Part shown: positions 1-11,552 of the stretch, in pieces
Layout: the number at the start of each line of letters is the position of its first letter
How positions within the stretch are numbered: position 1 is the first letter of the stretch
Origin: Allodiplogaster sudhausi
Taxonomy: Eukaryota; Nematoda; Chromadorea; Rhabditida; Diplogasteridae
Direction of reading: 5' to 3'
Assembly: GCA_945643635.1 (NCBI GenBank)
Contig: CALZFC010000015.1
Location: 1,710,001 to 1,774,000 of the forward strand
DNA: 64,000 bases
The notes under the pieces: model-generated
The model's database searches: none
What the model was told of the DNA's origin: nothing
Seen by the model: only the letters and a program-made list of their open reading frames with translations
Position numbers and translations under genes: made by a program

Positions 1-351
1 AGCGAAGATCGCGAATCAAGTTGAAGCAGTCCGTGAAGGACTCAACAAAGAGAGGCAGATGGAGAGAAAGATCACTCGCTCTCCTGAAGAACAGAAACTG
101 ATTTACATTTTGGACTTTCTTCCATGAGACAAGCTAAGAATGAAAGCCAACGAAAAGTGGCCTGAATGGAGTCCTTTTTGACATCCGAGCCAGTGAAAAG
201 AGTAAGGACATGAAAGCGGACATTTCTTGAAGAGAATGACGAGGATGCCGGCGATGACAAGGGCGAGACTGAAGAGAAGAACAACGGCTGCCAGCAGCTC
301 CGGCGTCATCCTTTTCTTCTTCTTCTTCTGCTCCTCTACCTCTTTCTTCAC
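1..351 (-). other. possible minus-strand gene fragment with one membrane segment
   Basis: A minus-strand open frame below position 351 reads a Lys/Glu-rich stretch, then Met at about 309, then a strongly hydrophobic stretch of about 23 residues (LLAAVVLLFSLALVIAGILV) ending in Lys-Lys. That is the shape of a single transmembrane segment or signal anchor. A second open stretch on the same strand starts after an acceptor-like ttcttcag near 81-84 and stays open to the window edge in one phase. I found no donor that joins the two in frame. It may be the 5' part of a gene running off the left edge, or a chance ORF. The family is not recognised. Confidence 0.3.
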
Positions 352-591
352 ATTCTTCCCCGATTCTCAAAGAACACTTTTATCTGCATTTATATTTCAC
401 AGCGTTATACTTTATCTTCAGTCAAATTTGGCACGCTTTAAAATAATTTTGATCTATGTTTCGTGAATACTCAATAGTACATTATTATTGTAATCATCAG
501 TTCACTAAGAATGCTCGAATTGCCAATAATCCAACACGTTCGCCTGAATAAGCCCATTGAATCGGCCTCAATCGGCAACAGCACATTGCTC

Positions 592-939
592 TCACATCAA
601 TGTTTTCAATTGATCTACAGTGATCTTACTATTTGCGTCCTTCTTCGCCTGCTGATCCCCAGCATTCTTCCCTACTACTGGACTCTTCTTCTGATGTTCC
701 TGCAATTTTGGATGTGTTCTTGCGCATATCACGACACAAAACTGACCTTGACGGATCCGATTTCGGAGTCGAGAGTGACTACGTCATCGGCTCCGAGCGG
801 CCGGTCTCCCCGGGGGCCACAGGCCACCACAGGCGGAGGCATGGCAGGCGGCAGGGTCTTCCGGGCCTCCACCGAGCCAGCATAGACACCACCCGGCACT
901 CCCAGGCGAGGCGCCTCGTCTGGAACCGACAACATCTTC
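592..939 (-). CDS. 98-residue protein of unknown function, two exons
   Basis: Minus-strand gene model: ATG at 935-933, exon 1 coding 747-935, exon 2 592-699 with stop at 592-594. The intron 700-746 has donor GTCAGT and acceptor attgcag, and the join is phase 0. The first exon is GC-rich and Pro/Gly/Val-rich (contains PPAMPPPVVACG); the second is Lys/Gln-rich and hydrophilic and ends DQLKTLM. There is no membrane segment or signal peptide, so it is probably a soluble, partly disordered protein. A long pyrimidine tract and acceptor ctgcag end only 4 nt before the ATG, so the mRNA 5' end may be made by trans-splicing or by a 5'UTR intron. The plus-strand frames over this stretch are longer but lack splice logic. 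I do not recognise the family. Confidence 0.5.
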
Positions 940-1378
940 CTGCAGTGAGGAGAGAGAGGGTAGTGAAGGAAAGAAGAGATTGGAAGAGATAAAGAGAAAA
1001 CAGAAACGGGAAATAGAAACAATTATGAGAGCAACTATCAAAGCCAACCTCGTTTTGCCGCTGTCAATGAGATGAATGACTTGGATACATTGAACGACTT
1101 ATTGTGGAGTGTGCACTTTCTTGGCAATCGAAGTACATATCAGTTCTAGTAATTTGTAATCTCTTGCATCAGCATGTTTGCCCTAATTGGAATTTACTTT
1201 TTACCCACATGTATTTTATAGTTGGAACAATTCGTGTGAATATTTTAAAGCAGGGTAGTGTAAAAAAACATTTGACACTACCGCGCACCAAAATTTTTGA
1301 AGCGTTAGAACATCTCGTTATTGCAATTTTAGCGTGTTCGCAGATCTGTTAGTCAATTGCCTTGTTCTGCCTGCCAGA

Positions 1379-3845
1379 ATGGCCTCGCTCTTCCGACAAG
1401 GCCTGAGTCCGCTGCCCGAGTCCTCTCGCTTCTCTCAGCCGGGCGGAGATGCTCTCGACTCTCCTGCTGTCATTGCTTCCGCGTCCGGTGTTTCCATGGT
1501 GGTGGAGTCGAAGCCACTTCGGGTATTCTTTTAATCTTCCTCTTTTTTCTGCCTTCCCTGATAGTGACTCTACTCTTGAAGGTGTCTTACCTGAACGCGG
1601 ATCGGTCCTCGTTCGTTTCGTGTCTCTACAGCCCGGAATTCCTTCTCCGTCTCTACTCCTTCTCCGATGACGCTGCTCCCATCTTCAATGAGAATGAGAA
1701 GGTGCCTGATCCATTCAGCAAACTCGATGAGCTCGTTCTCGACTCGCAGCCAAATGATCTGGTGTTAGTGGCTTCTTCTCTCTTCCAAGTGTCTTTGAAA
1801 AACAGCCTTTTGTGGTTGTTGTATTCATTACTCTTTGTGTTTCCCTTCTTCTTCCCCTTTGAGTCTGATGTGCATCGGTGGAACCTCGGACTTGTTCGCG
1901 ATCCCAATGGTGAATGGCCACGTCCTGGTTGCGAATGCCAGCTCGGATGGCCGACGCCTCGCTCTTTTCTCTGATCTGCATACTCACGACAATGCTGAGG
2001 TCTCTTCTACTTTCGTGGCTTTAGCGTTAATTAACAAGATTTAAGTTTAAACTTGAGTTTGTTTCAACGTTAAATTTTTGTAGACTATGGTTTAACAGAC
2101 GTTGAAGAAGCTAGAATGGTAAGGATATAAGAATCTTTGGAAAAGGTGCTACTCTTCTATCCATCTCGAAAAATATTTAGGATTTCATTACTAATTTTAT
2201 GAGTTGGGTGTTATATGTACGATTTGAGATTGCACGTCCATTTTCTCTTGGTTTTCAAAGCAAACATGGACGCCATATATAATCAAAGAATTTTTTTCTT
2301 CTTTATAAAGATTTCCTTGCAGGCGATGTGTGCGTGTTCGATGGAGACATCCCTGGTGGTGGGTGGCAGTGACGGATCCATCGTTGGAGTGGACGCTCCC
2401 ACCAATCAGAAGACACATATCACCAAGGTTGTCTCTTTGCTTGCACTTCTTTTTTTCGCTTTGCTTGCACTTCCAATTTATCTTGTTGCCTATCATTTGT
2501 GAGAAGAGAGCTGAGACTAACAATGAGCCTGGTCAATTACTCCACGCAGTCTTTTTCTTTAGAGTGGCAGCGGAGTTGATTGCATCGTGAGTGTGGGCGG
2601 CGGCTCTCTTCTCGCCACGGGCCACATGGCGGGAATGCTCAGTGCAAGCTATTCCTTCTCTCTCTCTCTCTCTCTCTCGGACACTTACATTTATATTTAT
2701 TTCTCTCACGCTGAAAACGACCACTGATATTTGCCTTTATTGAATAATTTTTTTAAGGCTCACTGTAGTCGATTTTTCCTATATACTACGGTAACCGTAG
2801 TATTAAGGTGATGTTCAGAGAAGAACCTTTTATTCTTCCAGTTGTGGGATGCTCGGATGTCGCCCGAGTCTGGCAGTGCCCTGACATTTCCTCGCTTCTC
2901 CATTTCACCCAAGACTCTCAATGACGGAGTCACTGCTCTCTGCGTCCATCCTGCGCAGTCTAACATTGTATTTCACTCCTTTTACTTTTATTCACGTTTA
3001 CTACATATGAATATTTCGATCTTTATTTTTAAAGTATAATGATAGAAATGATATAGCATCACTTAGTTATCCATGTGAAGAAAGAAGAGAAATAATATCT
3101 TTCTTACAGCTCGTGGCTGGTCGTGAATCCGGCAGCGTCAGCTTCATTGATGTCAGAAAGGGAGCTTCCATGCAGCCGGAAACTAGAAACGCCTTTGAAG
3201 TCGCAACTGGACCGATCAGAAAGGTCCGGTCTATCTTCATTTCACGGCATCTCTTACATGACGATGTTTCGAAATTTTTTTTTCATTATTAATTGTAATA
3301 CAGAAATCTTTACTGCAGACGTGTTTACTCTGAAGTAAAGAAGAGAGTTTAGGTTAAGATCTAGGTTGTTTTTTTAGGTAGCTTTCCATCCCGAATTGGT
3401 TGACAACTTCTTCTGCGGCAGCGAAGATGGCAGTCTCATCCACTGGGATCCTTCCCACAAAGCCAGCACTTTGTTAGTCGTTATCTTTCATCTCTTTAAT
3501 TCCTTTCCATCCATTTATTATAATCCGTGGCCGAGTTGAGTGGTAGCGAAGAATCAGTTTTGACATTCCAAGTAAAGACAGGACTTGTTATGTCTTTGTC
3601 CCCTCTTTCCTTGTCTAATTGATATCGATTCCTCTCTTCAAATCAGCACATCTTCCTCTCTGACGCGAGTGTCGCCATGGCTGTCTTCTTCTCTGGAAGC
3701 CTCTTCTTCTCTCTCCGCTCTCATCTCTTCGTCTGGCTTCCCTTCCTCTTTTGCCGTCAACTTCTTCGACTTCCACGATAGAAGTGTTCTCGTTGCGTGT
3801 GACAACCACACGATCAGACACACCAGCGGACTCAACTTGGTCTAG
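1379..3845 (+). CDS. NUP43: Nup43-like WD-repeat nucleoporin
   Basis: Nine exons: 1379-1522, 1582-1763, 1864-1999, 2323-2427, 2563-2643, 2842-2967, 3110-3223, 3378-3472 and 3647-3845, giving about 393 aa (human NUP43 is 380). The protein is a WD-repeat propeller. Repeat cores visible are GGSDGSIVGV, TGHMAGMLSLWDAR, AGRESGSVSFIDVR and GSEDGSLIHWD. The C-terminal block SPWLSS...VNFFDFHDRSVLVACD aligns with the SSWLSTD...VNTLDVLGPCLVCGTD end of NUP43, which is what separates it from other WD proteins. Nup43 is a peripheral subunit of the Nup107-160 scaffold (Y complex) of the nuclear pore and acts at kinetochores in vertebrates. The start codon follows an acceptor-like ctgccag by one base. The exon 1/2 junction is the least certain: donor 1488 with acceptor 1564 is an in-frame alternative. 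Intron 5 uses a GC donor. Confidence 0.8.
2644..2841 (+). other. GC-AG intron of the Nup43-like gene
   Basis: Exon 5 must end in phase 0 to join exon 6 (LWDAR). The only site that does this is ctcagt followed by gcaagc at 2644, a GC donor; the nearby GT at 2642 gives the wrong phase. The acceptor is ttcttccag at 2841. The intron carries a short (CT)n tract at about 2656-2680. Confidence 0.6.
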
Positions 3846-4580
3846 GTTTCTGTTGACTTGGTCATTTCGGTGGTTGTCTAATACCGTACTTGTCGGGTTC
3901 CATCTTCTGCTCTCTTCCTATTCCTCTTCTGTTCGTGATGTGACACACCGTGGCGCACGCAAATGAATTCAAAATGTCATCTCATCACTTCTTCTCTTTC
4001 TCTCTCTCTCCCTCTCCCTCTCCCACACACTCGTTTAGTAGTCAACATCAGTCTCTCAGTCCATCCCGCCGTTTCCTGACTTGCTCATCCTTGTTATTCA
4101 ATCTCGTGACTCCCTTGAATAGCAACCCATTTTACATAAGCCGCTTCCTATCCCATTCTTCACGTGATTGTAGCGACATTGTATTGTCCATCGGTTTGAT
4201 AACTGAAAGCTCGAAATTATTTTACAAAGGTGTTTTTTTATTCATCTCCCCGATGCGAGGAATGGTTCGAAAACCACGTTGATAGAATGCAACAGTGAGC
4301 CTCATCTATCTTATTCATTTGCAAATTTGACATCAGCCTCTTTTTTATATTCCTCTTCATCTCTATTTCTCTCACCTTCCCGTTCTCTGTTCTTTCACTC
4401 CTTTCTTCTCATTCCCCCTCTCCCCTGTTCTGATAGCGACACCCGGACATTAATCTTATCAGGCGGATGTGATATTCCAACCTGCACGCTCTCTTCTCTT
4501 TTCTGTTGGCTTTTCTTTATGTTGTGTGATTCGCTCTGCCATCTTCTTCGCACATCTCGTTCTTGTTCTTTGTCCCCCCC

Positions 4581-4581
4581 C

Positions 4582-4658
<77 letters not shown>

Positions 4659-4695
4659 CTCCCTCTCTCTCTCCTCTCTCCTTTCTCATCTCTCT
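4581..4695. repeat. (CT)n microsatellite
   Basis: Almost pure CT dinucleotide for about 70 bp, then interrupted CT/CCT/TTTC sequence. It follows a run of C residues. Confidence 0.95.
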
Positions 4696-5661
4696 CTGGT
4701 TCTCTCCATCAAATGTTCCTCCCACCTACTTTCGCCTAAACATCTTCCCATCGAATCGGTCGGTTCCTTTCTTTTCTCTATAGTTCAAAGTGCCGCAGCC
4801 GTTGCGATTTAGTTTCTGCATTCTCTGTTAACTCAACTTCTTATCTTTTCTTAGTTCGTATCTTTACGGATCTCACAATCAGCGTCACCGTTTGTTTGGA
4901 ATTTAATTATAAATCTGGCCATGTTGTCATACTGTTATTTTGTTGTTGCCTTTTTTAAGAAAACGGCGGCAATTTCGCCATGATAAATTAATTTAAATGT
5001 CACCCATCTTTTGTTCAAGTTTGTGTGTCTTCGGGCAAGGAATGGACAAATGAAATCGGTCTGTGGACATTTCTCGTGTTTCGTATATACACAGTTGCTG
5101 CTCTGCTGATGATACGCCTGTCAAGCATAGTCAGTGTACAGAAGAGGAGAGGGAGGAGAGGAGAAAGAGAGAGAGAGAGAGTGACAATGAGTCAGAGAGA
5201 GAAAACAGAGATTAGGAATGGAGCCGTAGTGAGTTGTGGAATGAGTGATGTGAAAAGAAGACAAGTGACTACTGAGTGGCCACTGCAGGAAAGTGCAACC
5301 GAGGGGAGACTGCAGCCTGCACGGCTGTAGTCTCTGATAAAAGTCAAATCACATCAGTGCCCAACTCCTTTCCAGCTGTTCATCTAACTTGTTCTTGCTA
5401 ATCTAACTAACTGCGTGGACATCAGTTGTTTTCCACTTCATTCATTCACACTTGTCCGCGTTGCCATGACAATTTCTTTGTTCTGAGACGCGATGAGAGA
5501 AAAGAAATTCTAAAAGCCCTTTGTCTTGCAGCCCCTTCATGAAATTGGCCACCTTTTTGTTGCTGCAGACTGGGCGGCAAAACGGCTATTTTTTTTTCTT
5601 TGCAGCTGCCAGACATCCATCTTGATCCATGAGGCGACGGAAGTGAAAGAGAGCGAGAAAG

Positions 5662-5663
<2 letters not shown>

Positions 5664-5699
<36 letters not shown>
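5664..5699. repeat. (GA)n microsatellite
   Basis: Near-perfect GA dinucleotide run of about 35 bp. Confidence 0.95.
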
Positions 5700-5700
<1 letters not shown>

Positions 5701-5898
5701 GACAAAGAGAGATTCAGATAGAGAGAGTCTGAGAAAGGGAGAAAGTAGATGGTTTAGAGAGGTAGGAGAGGCAAGAGTCGCACATAAATGCCTACGAAAG
5801 ACTATTAGAATGAGGAAGCGAATGAAAGTGACCAATTGATGGATAGAAGAACGAATGGAATCTTCTAGGAGCAGAGAAGTAGGGGAGTCAACGAAAAG

Positions 5899-5983
5899 AG
5901 AGAGAAAGAGATAGAGAGAGAGAGATAGAGAGAGAGAGAGAAAGAGAGAGAGAGAAAGAGATAGAGAGAGAGAGAGAGAGAGT
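5899..5983. repeat. interrupted (GA)n microsatellite
   Basis: GA dinucleotides broken by single A or T insertions (gagata and gagaaa steps). Confidence 0.9.
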
Positions 5984-6543
5984 AAGTGATGCCTAGATCT
6001 CATAAAAATGCGTGGTTAAACTAGCTAGCGTATGGAGGGTGGATATTCGTGTATTGTGATGTACCTCTTGTTCTTGTCTATGTCTTGTCTGGCTGTCTCT
6101 GCCTCTGACTCGGCACTTTTCTGCAAGGCCATGCAGGGTGCATCCTCCTCCCCCCTCCTCCCCTATTGACTGGGAAGGAGGGGTGAATGGGTGAATGGCT
6201 GGGACGCGAGACTGTGAGTGAGCAGCAGTGGAGATGCAAAGGGAGGGAGAAGGCGGCTGGACAAATGGACAACAGGGAGCTGCCTCTCATTTTGCAGCCC
6301 TACAGCGTTCCCATCTCATTGTAAGAGCTGTCCTTACAACTAATTTTTGTAAGTTTGCAACTAAGATTGCAAGGCTCTATCGTTATAATTTATAATTATG
6401 TGAGAGCAACAGGAAATTCTGTTTCAACGCATCCTGGAGTGCTTCCAAATTTTGTTCTTTTCTACTCTCTATCTCTGCCTTTCTCTCTCAATCTCTATTT
6501 CTCTCCTTCGTTTCTCTGCATCTTTTACTTTCAGTCTGTTTCT

Positions 6544-6550
6544 TCTCTCT

Positions 6551-6597
<47 letters not shown>

Positions 6598-6600
6598 CTC
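6544..6600. repeat. (CT)n microsatellite
   Basis: CT dinucleotide run of more than 40 bp with two TTC interruptions at its left end. Confidence 0.95.
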
Positions 6601-7980
6601 TTTAATTCCTCCCATTCTGGAAGCATCCACATCTCCGTGTTGGTTTTCGCATGCGCGAGTTATGCTTCTCGTTTTCTCTGCTCTTTTCCGTCTCTTCTCA
6701 TTCCTTACTATCTCGTCCAATCCACAGCCGTTCGGCATCCTTCCTTTGGCAGTGCCGCAGTTGTCACTGCTGATGCAAGTGCGAGAGAAGGGGCAGATGA
6801 GGGAAACACAGAGAGAGAGAGAGACAGAGAGAGACAGAGAGGAGAGAAAGAGAGGAGAAAGCGATAGAAGGGAGAAAATGAAGACTGGAGGGAGAAACAA
6901 ACAGATGGCACGCGCTCGTCACTATTGGCTTATTTCCAGCCATTCTTTGCCGGAATATTCCTCTTAATATCCCAGCATTGTGGTCAGTTATCCCATGAGG
7001 CGAAGCTTGTTTTCCATTATCGTTCATTCCTATGATGGCCTGAGGCCGTGTCATCCATCACTCTTCGTATGTCTCTCTTTCTTTCTCCCTCTCTCTATCT
7101 CTCCCTGACATCTCCGATCTCCTCCTTTCTCTTTTTCTTCGTGAGTTGCTTACCCATGGGATGGCCTCGTTTTCTCTCCCGTTTCTCATGTCTTCGAACA
7201 GTCGCTCACCCCCCTCTTACCACTACAAACTGCTTTCTCTGCCTCGGCTGTCTTGCTCTCTCATCAATCACGTTGTCTCTCTCCCTTCTGTTCTCTGTTC
7301 TCTCTCACCACTCTCCCTTCTGCTGCTTTCACAGTTACTTCGTGTGTTTTCGCCAAGTGCCCTCTGCTTTCTCCCCTCGTCATTAACCCCAACAACTGGA
7401 AAAATTTCGGCGAGGGAAAAATCGAACTGGCGATCGGATGTCGGAGGCTCTTGTTCTCTTCCTGTCTCTCTCTCTCGGTCTCTCTCTCCTTCTCTCGTTC
7501 TCTCGCTCGCCAGATTCCTTCTCATGCCTGGGATGTTCTGAACCTCCCCTGCCCTTCCGGCTGCCTCAGGCTCTCTCCATGACATCCTCCGTTCATCCCC
7601 ACCCGGCAGCTGGCTCTGCTCCCGTTGCTCCCACCCTTCTCACCTGTCTCAGCCCTTTCATCCCCATCCGTCTCATCTTCACTTCCTATTCGATCATCTC
7701 TCAATCTCTCCAGTATCATGTTCTTATCACCCGGCGGTTCCTCTTCTTGTCTCCCCTACACGTCCTTGTCATTCGATAAGCAAACACGCACGAACTTTAT
7801 TGCTTTTCGGCTTTCCTTTACTATGCCTTTTCTTCTTCTCTGCCCCTTACTGTTTGCAGAACCTTTTTTTTATTTCGCAGTGTAACCTTTCGCAGAGAAA
7901 CCTTTCTCATCAGATGCGTTCTCATGGCTATGGCGCATGTCTTAAGTTGGGAATTTGGACTTTGGAAGAAAGATAGAGAT

Positions 7981-7982
<2 letters not shown>

Positions 7983-8020
<38 letters not shown>

Positions 8021-8031
8021 AGAGAGAGAGA
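7983..8031. repeat. (GA)n microsatellite
   Basis: GA dinucleotide run with one TAA interruption. Confidence 0.95.
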
Positions 8032-8575
8032 TGGAAAGCAGAAAAGTTGACAACGGCTTATTTTGTGAAAAAAAGTGTGTTGGGTGTATGAGTGTTTGTG
8101 TGATCTTTTTCTGTTCCTTATACGAAATACTGGTAGAAAGGGAATTGGCTTGATGATAACGAATGGAGAGCTCCCCCTCCTTGACTTCGCAGTGACGTGT
8201 CTGCAGAGATTCTTCAGTGATAAGCAAGCAAACTATGCTCATACGCGCTGCAAACTCGCGTTCTTGACAAACCACTCTTTCTTCCCTTCTTTTTTAAAGT
8301 TTTACTAATACAGCTTCAAATTTATTGTTTGAGATATATTCCGTTGTAGACATTCTGGAATTGATTTGACATTTGGGGCACCTTTTGCTACCTTGACAGC
8401 CACATTCCGCATCGATGTATACATTCTTAATGAGAATCCGTCTCTGCTTCTCTCGCGTTCTCTCTTTTCTCTCCATTTGCTATACCAATTCTTCACTTCC
8501 ATTTGCAGAAGTCTGCCCTCTTCTTCACCACCTCACCTTCTGCCCTTCTTCTCTCTCTCTCTCTCTGACTGCCAT

Positions 8576-8730
8576 ATGGTTGCCTCCTCACCGTTGACGT
8601 CTCCGACGTCTACGGTCTCCAACGGAAAAGGCGTCTTCCCATCCCATCAGCCACAGAAGCCTCGCTCACCGTTCTACAGGTTAGCCAGTGCTGAGAGAGA
8701 TGGAAATAAGTGAAAGAGAAGAACGAGAGC

Positions 8731-8768
<38 letters not shown>

Positions 8769-9379
8769 CCTAGAGTGACACCCACAGAGACATAGAGGGA
8801 AGAAATAGACTCAGGGAGAAAGGGAGTAATAGATAGAAGTATATGAAAAGGCAATTTTTGTTTTTATTCAGCTGGTTCCGTGCAATTCTGCCTCCGGTGA
8901 CATCCAAGTCCCTCTTCTCCCACTACCTCCCAGCCTCGGGTGCCATCTCTCACACTCTCTACACAACTCATATCTTCTCACCGTCAATAGTTCATAGGTT
9001 CGCTTCGTGTAATGCGCTTCTTATTATTTCCTCTTCATATTAATCTTTTTTTATATACATACCTTTATTTTCTATTCCTTGTTGTTCTCCAGTCCTTTTT
9101 GCATACTTCTTTTTGTTAGCATTTTCTTATTTTTAGCAAGGTAATTAACTGTTCCATTGAAGACTTTTCCCTCTGGGCGAGCTCGCTGTTAGCAACGTCA
9201 TTCTCTTCAACACCAACCTTGGCGTTGGGTTCTGGGTACCATAATGCTGTCTTTTCCACTCCCATGCTACATTTTTATTTCAATTTTACAACAGTCAAGA
9301 ATAATGCATTTTTCCCCATATGTATGTACAGATGTATCTCTCATTAAGTTAGCCTCTATTAATTTCTCGCATTCCATTC

Positions 9380-9470
<91 letters not shown>

Positions 9471-10039
9471 AGGTCTACTTCCGTCCTCACTTAGCCCGCG
9501 CGGATAGCTGGACGCGCGTTGAGTTCTCGGTATTCGCTGCCACAATCTTCAACTTTGGCTCTCTGCTCGCCGCGGTGTTAATCAAGCAGATCCTGCCTAG
9601 GAAGTTAGACTTCCTTTGCCTCGACAGGCATTCTGTTATCACCGAATATGCATATTCTTGGGTGGGCGCTGATGGTGAGTGAGCTGTGATTGTGGATAGA
9701 AAGAGTGTTTGCTTGAGGACGTCGGTGCCAGTGCGGACAGTGATTGCCTCGGCCCTCTCCCTCTTCCTTCTCTCTCGTGCCTATCGCTACGTGCGATTCA
9801 TCGACCGTCGCAGAGTGCACGTCTCTTCGTCCTCCAAGGTTTTCTATTTCTATTTTCTCTTATTTTACAAACCGAAATGTTAATTCTTCCTCAAGAATGA
9901 TCTTGACCTTCCCTTCCAGGCTTCCTCCCCCAATCCTGAGCACGTGGCTGTGAATGGGACTCACACGAATGGAGGCACTCTGCATCTAAATGGCCACTCG
10001 GATGGCCATGTCAACGGAATCAACGGCACCGCTCACTGA
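8576..10039 (+). CDS. small multi-pass membrane protein of unknown family
   Basis: Six exons: 8576-8679, 8872-8997, 9163-9235, 9473-9603, 9718-9838 and 9920-10039, about 224 aa. The N-terminus is Ser/Pro-rich and probably cytosolic. Hydrophobic stretches follow at VSNVILFNTNLGVGFW, EFSVFAATIFNFGSLLAAVL and VIASALSLFLLSRAYRYV, with basic flanks LPRK and RFIDRRR. The tail is hydrophilic, Asn/Gly/His-rich (NGTHTNGG, LNGHSDGH). It looks like a 3-4 pass endomembrane protein. An alternative donor at 9675 (GTGAGT) with acceptor 9740 is also in frame and would replace LPRKTSVPVRT by a longer, less membrane-like loop; I prefer the first model for its smoother basic loop. No Pfam family is recognised with confidence. 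An upstream acceptor at 8508-8509 stays open in frame, so an extra 5' exon is possible. Confidence 0.65.
8719..8767. repeat. (GA)n microsatellite inside intron 1 of the membrane-protein gene
   Basis: GA run with a few A insertions, lying in the intron 8680-8871. Confidence 0.9.
9383..9470 (+). repeat. (CT)n microsatellite doubling as a polypyrimidine tract
   Basis: About 85 bp of nearly perfect CT that runs straight into the acceptor tttcag (AG at 9471-9472) of the exon starting at 9473. Confidence 0.95.
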
Positions 10040-11552
10040 TTCCTCTCCTTCCCTTGATGCTGGGCATACTGTAGCCATTTACCTTTTCATCTTGTTACTT
10101 TCTTTTTAAGTTGTTTCTTTTCTCGCTAGCTACATTAGTAACCTAACTTGTACTTCTCGTGTATACCTTCAATAGCCTTACCATATTTGTTCGGCGTGAA
10201 CTTGAGGACAATGATGATGTCTTGTAGACAATCTCACTACTTACCGGTTGCTCTCTTCTGTCTTCTAATCTACAGTAATTGACTAGTTTGTGATGGCCCT
10301 TCACTCCCTTCTGACTTCTCTCTCCGTGCTTACCTTACAATTAGCTCGCTTGTCTATTCTTTACATTCAAAAGAATCGGCCAACTGCATTTGATCTTTTC
10401 CCTGCTTAATCTTTTCTCTTCTTTGCTAACTTACACTTGTCACGGTACTCATACGGATATAATAGAGAGAAAGAGAGATATGCGGCAGCTAGAGTTTTTC
10501 GGTGTTTAGGATATCTTGAGATCGAAAATTGACTGACCTGCGTGAAGTACTCACCGGTATCTAGAAGAGGAAACATATTTGCCCGTTGCCAGTTCTAGTG
10601 ACATGTTTTGTTGGCGTAATAAGCATTTTAATTGTTTGCTACTCTAAGTGTATATTTCCGTAATAAAGCTGATTTAGAATTTACATACCGAGTTTTTGCA
10701 TTCGTAGAGACGAGGAACTTATATAGACAGATTGTGAGACATAGAGGAAAGCAATACATGCATTGTACATGAAAACTTAAAAATAACGCAGATATCACTC
10801 GAGATCACGGGGAAAAATACTCTAGTAAAAGTTGGCTAGTAGGTCTGGGGTTCGATAGGGCAAGTTGAATGTTCGACACACTGTCTGTCCGAGCGAGCCG
10901 AGCTAACTTCTAAAACGAGGACTCATGTTTTCCGGGCATCATTTGAAAAGTCTTTCAATTCTGTTTCTTTTTTTAGGTGTATAGCTTTATCCTTAAAAAA
11001 AAACGTATCTCTTTTTCGAAAGATTATCCAGTCGATAATTATCTGAATAATGCTGAAGAATGCTATGTAGATTCGAACTTGTCGCACACTCGATTGTTTA
11101 AACAGTGTGAGCATAGCCGATTGCCAGCGCTTTGATTGAGACATGTTGTGCCTCACATTAAAATGTTCAATGTCTGCTTCATGGAAGGTGGCAACATTGG
11201 CCTACAAAACGGCACTCGATACTTTTCGCCTCCTCCTCCAAACCCAAGTCGAGAGTATCTATCGAGTGTTTGTATTTGCCTCCCGTCTGTTGCTGTCACA
11301 CTCACAACTCGAGCTTTTCCTTGTTATTTGCCTCTTCCCTTCCCTTCGGTCGATTCGATTTTGCCGGTCGTTTTTTACTATTGCCAATATGCCATTAGCT
11401 TTATATTCGCTTCTTCCTTATTCTGTGTGTCTGCGTTGTTGTGGTTATTTGTGTTTTTCTTCGCAGAATAGTAGCACCGCACGTTTTTGGCAGGCTTCCA
11501 TCTTTGGCAGTCGGCCTCGGTTGGCGCCGGCCTCCTCTTCCCTGCTCTGCCC
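10040..11552 (+). other. 3'UTR and spacer between the membrane-protein and TMEM65-like genes
   Basis: The first 650 bp are a likely 3'UTR ending at AATAAA 10662-10667. The rest shows no exon chain. An acceptor-like ttcttcgcag at 11465-11466 lies 86 nt before the TMEM65-like ATG and may mark its mRNA 5' end. Confidence 0.5.
10662..10667 (+). terminator. poly(A) signal AATAAA
   Basis: Perfect hexamer about 620 bp after the stop at 10039, on the same strand, with no gene between. Confidence 0.6.

Larger units (their letters stand above)
3846..8575. other. 4.7-kb spacer rich in CT/GA microsatellites, no supported gene
   Basis: Between the Nup43-like gene and the next plus-strand gene I found no exon chain. 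Long ORFs here (for example 7048-7780) are translations of pyrimidine-rich sequence, made of Ser/Leu/Phe/Pro runs. No AATAAA was found near the Nup43-like stop. The pyrimidine-rich stretch 7050-7780 is unusually long and might be spacer or unannotated UTR. Confidence 0.5.

Noticed and set aside
511..992. Two plus-strand ORFs of about 120 codons
   Set aside because: They overlap the minus-strand 98-aa gene, which has consistent donor, acceptor and phase; the plus frames have none.
2099..2118. 20-nt micro-exon between Nup43-like exons 3 and 4
   Set aside because: The splice signals are good (acag and GTAAGG), but its length breaks the reading frame, whereas direct joining keeps it.
7048..7780. 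Long overlapping plus-strand ORFs of 110-130 codons
   Set aside because: They are Ser/Leu/Phe/Pro translations of pyrimidine-rich sequence in all three frames. They have no splice chain, no family block and no preferred frame.
9674..9740. Classical GTGAGT donor as the end of exon 4 in the membrane-protein gene
   Set aside because: In frame, but it yields a longer, less regular loop; donor 9604 with acceptor 9717 gives a continuous basic loop. Kept only as an alternative.
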